Source of the DNA: Gammaproteobacteria bacterium
GTDB taxonomy: Bacteria > Pseudomonadota > Gammaproteobacteria > Nitrococcales > Nitrococcaceae
Assembly: GCA_030433275.1 (NCBI GenBank)
Contig: JAUILK010000001.1
Coordinates: 62,001 to 126,000 of the forward strand
Length of the DNA: 64,000 nt
Direction of reading: 5' to 3'
Shown: positions 1 to 8,326 of the stretch, piece after piece
How the letters are laid out: every line of letters begins with the position of its first letter
How positions within the stretch are numbered: position 1 is the stretch's first letter
The notes under the pieces: generated by a model
The model's input: only the letters and a program-made list of their open reading frames with translations
Database searches by the model: none
Told to the model about the DNA's origin: nothing
Translations under genes and position numbers: made by a program

Positions 1-234
1 AGCGGTTTCATCCGCCAACGACTCCAGCGAGCGCGCAAAGGGTTCGGAATACCGCTCCGCGCGCCCGGGGTACTGCACCGCCAACAGATCGATATGGCCG
101 GGCAACGCTTTGCTCCAGTCACGGTAATAGCTGGCGCTGCCTCCGGCATGAGGCAGGCAAACCAGCCGGGCGCGCGGCTTCGGAGAGACCCTAAGCGCGC
201 AGATGCCACGGCTGGATGGCTGAACCGCTCTCAT
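1..234 (-). CDS. Type II thioesterase, N-terminal part (runs off the window)
   Basis: The reverse strand from an ATG at 234 encodes an alpha/beta-hydrolase start with the motif LVCLPHAGGSASYYRDW and, further on, QYPGRAERYSEP. This is the signature of stand-alone NRPS/PKS type II thioesterases (PchC/YbtT family), which remove wrongly loaded or stalled acyl groups from carrier proteins. Its ATG overlaps the stop codon of the salicyl-AMP ligase gene (ATGA), so it is translationally coupled to it and belongs to the metallophore operon. About 78 residues are visible; the catalytic GxSxG motif lies beyond the left edge. Family assignment is firm; the role in editing is from family knowledge. Confidence 0.9.
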   Translation of the reverse strand, partial: MRAVQPSSRGICALRVSPKPRARLVCLPHAGGSASYYRDWSKALPGHIDLLAVQYPGRAERYSEPFARSLESLADETA

Positions 235-1838
235 GAGGCCACCCTGGCGTGAAACTGCTCCGCCAGTTGACGGCGATTGACCTTGCCCAATCGGGTAAGC
301 GGAAAACGGTCGATGATTTCCAACCGATCCAGCAGCTTGTACGCCGCCAGCCCCGATGCGGAAAGGTGAGCGTTCAACTCGGAGAGCCGGGGTGCTTCGC
401 CTCTGGCGATAACGCACGCGCAGTTACATTCGCCCAGAGTGTTATGCGGCATCCCGATCAAAGCTACGTCGGCGACACTGGGATGCGACAACAAGTGGTT
501 CTCCACATCCTCCACCGGTACTTTTTCGCCCCCCCGGTTGATGATGTCCTTCTCACGCCCCTCCACCACCAGATAGCCGCTGGCCAGCCGGCGCACTCGA
601 TCACCGCTCCGATAAAAGCCGCCCTCGGTGAAGGAACGGCGATTATGTTCCTCGGCGCGGTAGTAGCCGCGCAGAGTGTAGGGCCCGCGTACCAGCAACT
701 CACCGATTTCTCCGTCCGGCAAATCACGCCCCTGATCGTCCACCACCCGAACCTCGTCGCCGGGAGAAATAGGGCATCCCTGGGTGTTGAGCACCAATGA
801 TCCCGGGTCCCCCGGCGCAGTCATGCATAACAGCCCCTCGGCCATGCCGTAAACCTGCTGAAGACCGCACCCCAGTATCTCGCCCACCTGTGCCGCAACC
901 TCCACCTTCAGACGTGCCCCTCCCACCTGCAGGCAAGTTAGGCTGCTCAAATCGGCTTCGGTAAGCGGGGCGAATTCCAGCCAGACCCGTACCAGCGTGG
1001 GAATCAGCGCGGCAACCGTAATCCCCTCTTTCTCGATCAGTGCAAAAGCCGTATCGGGGCTGGGGTCAGGGCAAAGCACCACCGTCCCTCCCGCATCGAA
1101 AGTGCCGAGCAGCCCCGGACACGCCAACGGAAAATTATGCGCCACGGGCAACACGGCCAAATAACGGGTGTCTTCAGTAAAACCGGCCCGTTCAGCGCTC
1201 GTGCGGGCGTTATAGAGATAGTCGTTGTGTGTACGCGGAATCAGCTTGGGCAATCCCGTAGTGCCGCCGGACAATAACATTACGGCAACGTCCTCGGCGG
1301 CCGGCGCGGGCACTGAGCGCGGCTCCCCTTCCAGAGCCGAGAACGGAGCAAAACTTCCCGGTTCTCCAACCACGAAGACCGAGCGCAGGGTCTCGACATT
1401 GTCCAGCACCGTTCTGGCCATCGGCCGATAATCGAATCCGAGATGCGTGTCGGGGATCACATAGGCAACCGCCTGTGAAGCTTCCGCCAAGTGACGAATT
1501 TCCTTCTCTCGATGCGCCGGCAAGGCCAGTACCGGAATTACACCAATCCTGAAAAAAGCCAGGCACAAAGCAACAAACTCCGCCTTGTTGGGCAGCTGCA
1601 GCAGAACCCTCTGTCCCGGTTCAAATCCAACCTCCAGAATGCCCCCCGCTAACCTCTCTACCCAGGCATCCAGTTCCCGATAAGACCATTGCCGACTGCC
1701 TTCGATCAGCGCTGTGCTGACAGCGAATTCGTCGGCACAGCAGCGCCACCACTCTCCCAGATCGATACCCCGCCAATATCCTTTTTCCCGGTAATGCTCC
1801 GCGAGTTCCACCGGCCAGGCCACACAACCTTCCAACAT
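231..1838 (-). CDS. Salicyl-AMP ligase (salicylate-activating, PchD/YbtE/DhbE family)
   Basis: A 535-residue stand-alone adenylation enzyme that activates an aryl acid with ATP and loads it on an aryl carrier domain, here most likely the N-terminus of the 2190-residue NRPS. Visible motifs: LLSGGTTGLPKLIPRTHNDY (A3), HNFPLACPG, YGMAEGLLCMT (A5), YRSGDRVRR (A7) and LTRLGKVNRRQL (A10). Where 2,3-dihydroxybenzoate ligases such as DhbE have Ser and Val in the acid pocket, this protein has Cys (HNFPLAC) and Leu (AEGLL). That is the known signature of salicylate activators, so salicylate is the expected substrate. Length is normal. The start has an AGGAGG ribosome site 5 nt upstream. The gene sits 9 nt after the VOC gene and overlaps the thioesterase. 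No salicylate synthase is in the window. Confidence 0.95.
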   Translation of the reverse strand: MLEGCVAWPVELAEHYREKGYWRGIDLGEWWRCCADEFAVSTALIEGSRQWSYRELDAWVERLAGGILEVGFEPGQRVLLQLPNKAEFVALCLAFFRIGVIPVLALPAHREKEIRHLAEASQAVAYVIPDTHLGFDYRPMARTVLDNVETLRSVFVVGEPGSFAPFSALEGEPRSVPAPAAEDVAVMLLSGGTTGLPKLIPRTHNDYLYNARTSAERAGFTEDTRYLAVLPVAHNFPLACPGLLGTFDAGGTVVLCPDPSPDTAFALIEKEGITVAALIPTLVRVWLEFAPLTEADLSSLTCLQVGGARLKVEVAAQVGEILGCGLQQVYGMAEGLLCMTAPGDPGSLVLNTQGCPISPGDEVRVVDDQGRDLPDGEIGELLVRGPYTLRGYYRAEEHNRRSFTEGGFYRSGDRVRRLASGYLVVEGREKDIINRGGEKVPVEDVENHLLSHPSVADVALIGMPHNTLGECNCACVIARGEAPRLSELNAHLSASGLAAYKLLDRLEIIDRFPLTRLGKVNRRQLAEQFHARVAS

Positions 1839-1847
1839 CTTTGCCTC

Positions 1848-2576
1848 CTACTTTGCAAATGCGGGTGAGCTTCGCGCCGCGTCGGCGCGCGCGCCGGCCG
1901 GGCGAATCTCCGCCCCGTGCGTCAACGTCTCAGGCAGCGGCAGCGAAAGGCCCTCCAATTCGATCCACAACACGCCGGTTTGCTCGGCAGGCGTCAAGGA
2001 GAAAACCGGATCCGCCCCCACCAGATGATGCAGCCGGTCACTGTCTTCCGCCCGCGCACCCATCCGCACATGCCGCAAAGCGGTGGCACCATTGGAATGA
2101 CGAACCCTGGCTGGATGTTGAGGCGGTTCATAGGGAGTTACCACGAAAGGGAGCCGGCTTTGGCGTGGGTAGGCGAAGCGGAAGTGGACTCGCTGACCAT
2201 CCGGGCGAGTGCGCCGCCAGGGAACAAAACGTCCCATGGCAATTCCGGAACGCTTCAGTTCCGCCGACACTTTTTTAGGATTGCCCTCGACAACCACCGC
2301 CACATCGCAGAATCCTTCTCCCTCGCAGCCCCAACGCACCATGCGCTCTCCGGCGCCGCGACCGGCCATAAGATCAATCGGCCACTTGAAATAACGAGCG
2401 TTGCCCGGGGTGGTCAGCAACTCGATCACCGGCCCTCGGCAAAACCAGATGTGGGCGTGCTGTGCTTTTTTCGGATCGGTGGCGTAATCCACCTGGAATC
2501 CCAGCGCGCGAAAATCCGCCACCGCCTGATGAAGATCACGAACCCAAAGCAAAACGTGACTGCACGATAATCCCAT
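1848..2576 (-). CDS. VOC (glyoxalase-fold) family protein
   Basis: A 242-residue protein beginning MGLSCSHVLLWVRDLHQAVADFRALGFQVDY-like, the first beta-alpha-beta-beta-beta module of a vicinal-oxygen-chelate/glyoxalase-like domain. HVLL supplies the usual first metal-ligand position, and a second half-module follows around residues 145-230. I chose the ATG at 2576: it follows the reductase stop by one base and has a GAGGA box about 8 nt upstream. A longer reading to 2612 would overlap the reductase. VOC proteins can be isomerases, dioxygenases or drug/metal-chelate sequestering proteins. In a metallophore operon, self-protection or a tailoring step are both conceivable; no specific reaction can be read from the sequence. 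Confidence 0.75.
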   Translation of the reverse strand: MGLSCSHVLLWVRDLHQAVADFRALGFQVDYATDPKKAQHAHIWFCRGPVIELLTTPGNARYFKWPIDLMAGRGAGERMVRWGCEGEGFCDVAVVVEGNPKKVSAELKRSGIAMGRFVPWRRTRPDGQRVHFRFAYPRQSRLPFVVTPYEPPQHPARVRHSNGATALRHVRMGARAEDSDRLHHLVGADPVFSLTPAEQTGVLWIELEGLSLPLPETLTHGAEIRPAGARADAARSSPAFAK

Positions 2577-2577
2577 A

Positions 2578-3696
2578 TCACCATTCCTCTGCCCCGGCCG
2601 CGGCAGCGGCACGTAAGGCGTCCAAGCAAACGGCCCGCGGCTCCGCAGGACGAATCAACTCGGGCATACCCACCGCCGCCGTCATATCCCGCCAGGCCTG
2701 AGACACACCCAGAGCCCACTGCCCACTTCGCGCCCTGCCCGCAGGAGCATCGATATCGCGGCACAAGCGTGCCAGGGCCACCGCAACCGCATCCGGCCAG
2801 GTTTCCGCAAACACTCGGTGATAATCACGGGGCTCTTCGTCGCCCAGAATCACGGTGCTGGGTACTGCCAGTCGTTCTGTGCCAGGGCCTTCCATCAGCA
2901 ACCGCCCGGTGTCGTCACGGGGCGCATGCAATCGGGGGTTCCAAAACACCGGTCCGTGGGTATCGGCAAGACTCAGAATGCCCGCTTCCCAGCCCAGGGT
3001 GATGCGGTGCATGAGATAGGAATGATTGTCCGGATCCTCGGGATGAACCTGGTTCTGTATTCGCAGCGCCACCGGAACACCGCCAATGGTGGCCGTCAGG
3101 GAGCGGAAAGGCGTCGCCTCGCTGTCGGACACTAGAGGCGGCTCCTGGAACGACCACGGTCGCAGTGAGCCCGCCGCCCGGCCGAGGATATCGATGAGCG
3201 GATAGGCCACTTGACTGTTGCACGCCGCATCAATGAAAGCCAACGGCTGTTGTTGCCGAAGATAGGCGGCGGCGGCAAGCAATTGCCGCACCGGCTTGAT
3301 ATCGGGATAAAGCGTGTTCACTGCATAGGCTGCGTTACCGGATCGGGCGGCGCGTAAGCACTCGACGATTTCCGAACTGTGCACCGGGTGTTCCTGGAGC
3401 ACGTGATACCCTCGTTCCAGCAACGCCTTCGCCAGCTCCGCACCGACACCGCCAATGGCCCCGGAGCGGACCACCACGCAGACGATGTCCACGTCATCGG
3501 GAATTCGTTCCGGACCGGTGAACAACGGCACACCGTAACGTTCAGCACAGCCCCGGGAATAGTCTCCGCCCTTAGCCAGAATTCCCGCCAATGCGAATCG
3601 ATCAGGGCGGGAAAGCACCGCCTGGATATAGATACGCCCAAACCCGGTGCCCGCGACCACCACTCGACGTCGGCGATCGCCGACCTCGCTCACCAT
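2578..3696 (-). CDS. Thiazolinyl imide reductase (YbtU/Irp3/PchG family)
   Basis: An NADPH-dependent reductase that converts one carrier-bound thiazoline ring to thiazolidine during assembly. The N-terminal Rossmann motif is VVVAGTGFGRIYIQAVL (residues about 11-27), and the family-specific LQEHPVHSSEI segment follows near residue 120. The length of about 372 residues fits the family. I prefer the ATG at 3696 (MVSEVGD) over the one at 3744, because it overlaps the stop of the downstream P450 frame (ATGGTGA), the coupling style used across this operon, and homologues start close to the Rossmann fold. Its presence implies that at least one ring of the product is reduced, as in pyochelin and yersiniabactin. 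Confidence 0.9.
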   Translation of the reverse strand: MVSEVGDRRRRVVVAGTGFGRIYIQAVLSRPDRFALAGILAKGGDYSRGCAERYGVPLFTGPERIPDDVDIVCVVVRSGAIGGVGAELAKALLERGYHVLQEHPVHSSEIVECLRAARSGNAAYAVNTLYPDIKPVRQLLAAAAYLRQQQPLAFIDAACNSQVAYPLIDILGRAAGSLRPWSFQEPPLVSDSEATPFRSLTATIGGVPVALRIQNQVHPEDPDNHSYLMHRITLGWEAGILSLADTHGPVFWNPRLHAPRDDTGRLLMEGPGTERLAVPSTVILGDEEPRDYHRVFAETWPDAVAVALARLCRDIDAPAGRARSGQWALGVSQAWRDMTAAVGMPELIRPAEPRAVCLDALRAAAAAGAEEW

Positions 3697-4885
3697 GCCA
3701 CCAGCATGCGCCGCGGCCCGCGAAAGAAGGTCTTGGTCTTCCATTCAATTTCTCCGCAAAGATGGATATCCGGCAGGCGCTCCAGCAAAATACGCAATGC
3801 TTCCTGCAGTTCGACCCGGGCCAGACCGGCGCCGATGCAGCAATGCATGCCGTACCCAAAAGCGAAATGCCCTGCCGCCTCATGGCCGATATCCAGCTGG
3901 TCGGGATTGGCGAATCGTCGCGGGTCCCGATTGGCGGCGCCCACCGAGGCAAACACCGCTTCCCCGCGCCGTACCAGGGCAGGGTGTCACCCACCTGAAC
4001 GTCTTCCTGCGCGAAGTGCACGAACATTGCGGCGGACGCCAGAGGGATCAGACGCAGCAGTTCCTCTACCGCGCCAGGGATCCGATCCGGCTCGCGCCGC
4101 AGGCGCTCCAGCGCTTCCGGCTGCGCCAGCAAGGTGTGAATGAAGTTGGGTATGTGCGAGGAAACGCCTTCGTAGCCCGCCACCAGAATGGCGATGCAAA
4201 GCAGTACCAGTTCGCTTTGAGAAAGGCGGTCGTCCTGATCGCGCGCCCGGATCATGGCGGAGATCAGATCGTCCTGGGGACCAGCCTGACGTTCACCGAT
4301 CAGGCCCATGATGTATTGGGACAATTCTCCTAAATTGCGCTGGGTCTGTTCGGCGGACAAAGCATTGGTGGACAGCAGCGAATCGTTCCAGATCTTGAAA
4401 CGGGGCTGATCCGCCACCGGCACCCCCAGCAACTCGCAGATCACCGACATCGGAATCGGCAAGGCGTAGTCCGCCACCAGGTCGGCCGGCGCGCTCCGGC
4501 TGACCATTACGTCAACCAAACGGTTGGCAAAGCCCCGCACGTGGGGCCGTAGAGCTTCCACGCGACGCACGGTAAAGGCCTGCAATGCCAGTTTGCGCAA
4601 ACGTGTAAATTCCGGCGGGTCCATAATGACAATACCGCCGGCGATACGGGGAAAGGCCCGGGGCACGCAATTCCTTCGCGCCGCCTCCGCCCGGCTGAAA
4701 CGGCGATCCGAAAGCACCAGCCGCACATCCGCGTAACGCGTCGCCAACCAGGCGTCGCCGTCGAACGGCAAGGTGATCCGAGTCAGTCCGGTCTGGCGCA
4801 GCGCCCACGCGTACTGTGGCGCAAGCTCCAGACCGTCGAACCGGTTGAAGGGATAGGCCTGCGGCTGATCCAGTGTGGATGTCAT
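3690..4885 (-). pseudogene. Cytochrome P450 split by a 5-bp tandem duplication
   Basis: A class I bacterial P450 (CYP107-like fold) read in two frames. The first frame starts at the ATG at 4885 (GGAGGG ribosome site 7 nt upstream) and carries the N-terminal region, an I-helix AGYEGVSSHI and the helix-K ERLRREPDRIPGAVEELLR. It runs to about 3984. The rest (VRRGEAVFASVGAANRDP, then the haem motif FGYGMHCCIGAGLAR with the Cys ligand) is in another frame and ends at 3690. At 3975-3984 the plus strand reads caggg twice in tandem; removing one copy restores a continuous protein. The present first-frame product lacks the haem ligand, so it should be inactive. It sits between the methyltransferase and reductase genes and probably oxidised the metallophore scaffold. 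Confidence 0.88.
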
Positions 4886-4932
4886 AGGATCCCTCCGAAG
4901 GGTTGAGTAGCCGGCCGGTCTGACCGTGGTCA

Positions 4933-7158
4933 CTATATGCAGTGGCCGGACTCCGCGGCCGCCGGTTCGCCGGTTCGCAGCTCCGGCAGCCGATCAAGAA
5001 TTTCCACCCGGGAAATGACATCACCCAGACGCTGCCGACAGTACCGTTCCAGATCGGTGCGACGCAGAGGTGCGCGGTCGGTCTTGGCACGCGCGGCGAA
5101 AACCCGGTGCCCCAAAGCCCACAGCGGGTGCCCCGACGGAGGCAAATCCAGCACGCGCCGCAGGCCGGCCTGGGCCATGACCCGATGCCACTGTTCCAGG
5201 CTGAGGAAAGTGCGGCCTGATTGCGCCCGTTCGTCGCTGGCATCAGCCAGCATGAAGGCCTGGGACGCCATCACCCAGAATTCCTCCATGGTCGGCTCGG
5301 TGATCACCAGCCAGCCTCCCGGTCTCAGTAACTGTTGCAGCCAGCGCACCGAGGCATCCGTGTCACGGGCCGCGTTGAGTACCCCTCCGCCGATAACCAC
5401 GTCAAAATCGTTGGGCGAGAAACCCTGGGCTTCAGGGGAGCTGTCGATGTCGTAAATGGCGAATGTCACCCGCGGATCGTTCTCCAGGCGCCGAACAGCC
5501 TGATCCAGAAAGAACCGGGAAAAATCGGTGTAGAGATAACTCACCGGCTCACCCGCCAAAGCCGGCAGCACCACTTCGGAAGTGGCGCCGGTGCCGGCTC
5601 CGACTTCTAGAATCCGCATCGGATCGGCCTGCTCGTGGGCGGCAACGATCTCCGTCAACAAGACCGCGACCGCCTGATGTTGGTAACGCGCCGCCGGGCT
5701 TTCTCGATAGAGGGCTTCGGCGAGATCCATCCGCCCCGCCGGAAACAGAACCTCGACGGCATTGCGTTGTCCGGACAGCAATTCGGCAAGACAGGCGCTG
5801 TTCTCGCGGGCATACTCAATGGTGCCGGCGGAACCCGCCACCTCACGCCAAACGCTTTCCATGTCGTCCCAGGCCTGCTCCAGTGCCGAGTCATCATAGT
5901 CACCAAGCCGATCCGAAACCCTCAGCCCGTCGCCATGGCGACGCAACAACCCCTGCTGTTCCAACACCGCCAGCCATCGGGACACTAAAGGCCGGTGCCG
6001 TTCGGCGGCGCAGGCCAATATCTGTTGTTGGGAATATCCGGTTTCACGCTCGGTAAAAACACCCCGCCGACTTAGCGCATTGACCATGGACAGCAAAGCG
6101 ATGCGGGCCAAGCGCTGTGTCGCCGCAACCCCGACATGCCAGTCGAAGTCGGTGAAATGCGCGGCCAAACGGGTCTGGACATGGTCATTCCAGCAATCCT
6201 CCTCTCCCTCCTCCTCGATCATCGGACATTGCTCGGCAGGAACGGCCAACAACGCCCATTTCCCGACGCCATCCGGCAACACCCGGACCTCGCCCACCAG
6301 CGGGTGGGCAGCAGCTGCCTCCTCCACCCTCCGGGCTCCCTGTTGCAGTCGCAAAAACGCCTCTTTTGTGGGCAGGAATCCCTGGTCGGTGGGAACGACA
6401 ACGACGGTCTTTTCGCAATGAAGGGGACCGGAGGCAACCAACGACTCAAGATCGTTTTCCTCTGCCCCGGGGCTGCTTTCGATCAGCAGTGTCTGCAGCG
6501 GCGCGCAACGGGCCAGTACCGCCGCCGGATGCGCCAGCAACTGTCGCAGTCGATGTTCCGACACAATCAGGCGATCGGCGGCTACACGTTCGAGAAAGGC
6601 GAAAACACCGGCGGGTTGCTTGGCGCCGGAGTAATGAACCGGTGCGGACAAACTCCACGCTGCCAGGCAAAGCTCGCCTCCAAAGCCGGACAGAGGGGCA
6701 AGCACGGCAATGCGCCGCGGCACTTCCTCCAAGGTGACTCGCAGCTCCGACAAGGCGGCGCTGAAAGTGTCTTCAGACCAGGCAAAGGCGCCCTTTCGTA
6801 CCTGGTAGCACCAGGGCTCGTCCCGTTGGGCATCCACCCCCCTGCCGTCGACGCAGTCCTGGAGAATGGACGAGGAAACCGGCACCGCGTCACCGGCGCC
6901 GCCCGGTGCGGAAACAAACGTGCAACCGCGGGCCATGGCCGCCAATCGCAATGCCAGTACCTGACCGTCTTCCTCACCGTCCCAGATCAGGCTGTCGCCG
7001 ATGCCGAGACCTCGCCAGGACAGCGCGGCCCGGTACTGCTCCACGGTCTCCAGCATCCGGGCTCCGTTCCATTGCTGAGCATCGCCGTACAACACGGTGA
7101 GCTCGCGCATTCGTTCCAGTCCGTCGAAAATGATTTGGTGAAAGCTCATGGTCGCCAT
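4933..7158 (-). CDS. Stand-alone methyltransferase flanked by a degenerate adenylation domain
   Basis: About 741 residues from the ATG at 7158. The middle (about 340-690) matches in order the methyltransferase insert of the 1833-residue NRPS in this window: a helical lead with LAELLSGQRNAVEVLFPAG, the SAM motif ILEVGAGTGATSE (about 516) and RPGGWLVITEPT. The first 330 residues look like an eroded adenylation N-domain (RGLGIGDSLIWDGEEDGQVLALRLAAMARG resembles the A1/A2 region), but no A3 glycine-rich loop is present. The end retains a decayed A10 (LDRLPELRTGEP where NRPSs have LPLTANGK). It has no carrier or condensation domain. I infer a trans-acting C- or N-methyltransferase derived from an A-MT didomain; the substrate is unknown. 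It lies 10 nt after the preceding methyltransferase gene. Confidence 0.8.
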   Translation of the reverse strand: MATMSFHQIIFDGLERMRELTVLYGDAQQWNGARMLETVEQYRAALSWRGLGIGDSLIWDGEEDGQVLALRLAAMARGCTFVSAPGGAGDAVPVSSSILQDCVDGRGVDAQRDEPWCYQVRKGAFAWSEDTFSAALSELRVTLEEVPRRIAVLAPLSGFGGELCLAAWSLSAPVHYSGAKQPAGVFAFLERVAADRLIVSEHRLRQLLAHPAAVLARCAPLQTLLIESSPGAEENDLESLVASGPLHCEKTVVVVPTDQGFLPTKEAFLRLQQGARRVEEAAAAHPLVGEVRVLPDGVGKWALLAVPAEQCPMIEEEGEEDCWNDHVQTRLAAHFTDFDWHVGVAATQRLARIALLSMVNALSRRGVFTERETGYSQQQILACAAERHRPLVSRWLAVLEQQGLLRRHGDGLRVSDRLGDYDDSALEQAWDDMESVWREVAGSAGTIEYARENSACLAELLSGQRNAVEVLFPAGRMDLAEALYRESPAARYQHQAVAVLLTEIVAAHEQADPMRILEVGAGTGATSEVVLPALAGEPVSYLYTDFSRFFLDQAVRRLENDPRVTFAIYDIDSSPEAQGFSPNDFDVVIGGGVLNAARDTDASVRWLQQLLRPGGWLVITEPTMEEFWVMASQAFMLADASDERAQSGRTFLSLEQWHRVMAQAGLRRVLDLPPSGHPLWALGHRVFAARAKTDRAPLRRTDLERYCRQRLGDVISRVEILDRLPELRTGEPAAAESGHCI

Positions 7159-7168
7159 GCAGTTCTTG

Positions 7169-8326
7169 TCAGTCCGTATTGCCAAGCCGAGCCAGAAACA
7201 GATACTGTCCCGCCGCAGCCAACGGGGAATCGACCTGCGGCAGCACCAGCAACGGCTCGAACCCGGCTTCGCGCAGTTCCCGGTCCCAACCCCCGACATC
7301 TAGAAAAAGGCTGCCTGTGAATCGACGCCGGTCTGCCATGCCCGGCATCGGAGTCCTTGGCGCCGGAGAGAACAGGAACTGCATGCAGGTCAGCACGGCG
7401 TGGTTATCGCGGCACGATTCGGTGAACAGCAGCCAACCTCCCGGCGCCAGCAGTTGATGAATATGAACGAGGGTTTGCCCCAGGTGGCGGGCGTTGTGCA
7501 GTACATTGCCGGCCAACACGAGATCGGCGCCGGCCGGCGGCACCCCCTGGCTGGGAAACCCGGTATTGATGTCCAACAGCTCGTAGCGCATTCCCGGCTG
7601 ACCGGCGAACCGTTCACCGGCGGCGACGGTAAAGATCCGGGACAGATCGGAGAATAAATAATCCACCGCCATACCGTTCAATGCCCGCAAGGTGGCAGCG
7701 GTGGTCAATCCAGCGCCGGCACCCAACTCGACCACTCTCAAGGGAGACGGACGCTGCTCCGCCAAATGTCGGGCCAGATGGCCGCAGGCGGCGTTGAGAT
7801 AAGACGTGAACAAGTTGTCCTGATACGCGCCGAGCGCTTCCAGCACCTTGCCGTCCCGGAACAACAGCTGCTCGATGCGCAGTTCATCGCGGATCAATCG
7901 CGGCAAACAGGCCAGCGCCCGAGAATGAACCTCGGCCATGATCGGCGGGAATCCCAATTGGGCGTAGGCATCTTTCATATTCTCCGCCAGCTTTTCCGAT
8001 GCGTCCTGAGACGTAGCGACCGAGCGCCAGCGGCAGCCCCCCGTGCTCTCCTCCAACATCCCAGCGGCCAGCAAAGCCGCCAACCAGGACCGCAGCAGCC
8101 CGGCATGACGGGACGCGGCGCCTACGTTCGTCACAACCTGTTCCCGGGGTACGGAGTCACCGGCGGACCAGCCACATTGCTGAAGGCAACCTTGCATGGC
8201 GAGGCGGCTGAGGGTTTCCAGTCGTTCCATGGCCTCCGAAATCCGTGCCGGGTCGCACACCGGACGACGATGCCGGCGTACACCGGCCAGCCCGGCCTGA
8301 TGAACGACAGCGGGATCGAGCATCAC
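7169..8326 (-). CDS. Stand-alone SAM methyltransferase, NRPS-insert type
   Basis: A 385-residue class I methyltransferase of the type found inside pyochelin/yersiniabactin NRPS adenylation domains. Visible: a helical N-terminal region (residues 30-180), the SAM motif RVVELGAGAGLTTAATLRAL (about 193-212), the DYLFSDLS acidic strand and LLAPGGWLLFTES. It lacks any adenylation remnant, so it is a shorter relative of the 741-residue neighbour. The start is GTG at 8326 or the overlapping ATG at 8323; both overlap the preceding stop and sit behind a GAGGAGG box. Together with the NRPS-embedded methyltransferase, the cluster encodes three related methyltransferases, suggesting more than one methyl group on the product or functional replacement. 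Confidence 0.85.
   Translation of the reverse strand: MMLDPAVVHQAGLAGVRRHRRPVCDPARISEAMERLETLSRLAMQGCLQQCGWSAGDSVPREQVVTNVGAASRHAGLLRSWLAALLAAGMLEESTGGCRWRSVATSQDASEKLAENMKDAYAQLGFPPIMAEVHSRALACLPRLIRDELRIEQLLFRDGKVLEALGAYQDNLFTSYLNAACGHLARHLAEQRPSPLRVVELGAGAGLTTAATLRALNGMAVDYLFSDLSRIFTVAAGERFAGQPGMRYELLDINTGFPSQGVPPAGADLVLAGNVLHNARHLGQTLVHIHQLLAPGGWLLFTESCRDNHAVLTCMQFLFSPAPRTPMPGMADRRRFTGSLFLDVGGWDRELREAGFEPLLVLPQVDSPLAAAGQYLFLARLGNTD

Noticed and set aside
249-800. Plus-strand frame of 183 codons opposite the ligase gene
   Set aside because: It is the antisense of a strongly conserved adenylation enzyme, has no recognisable domain and no ribosome site.
3602-4933. Single 443-codon P450 reading
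   Set aside because: Its last 120 codons are out of frame with the haem-binding region, which is found intact in another frame ending at 3690, so it is a frameshift product rather than a novel C-terminus.
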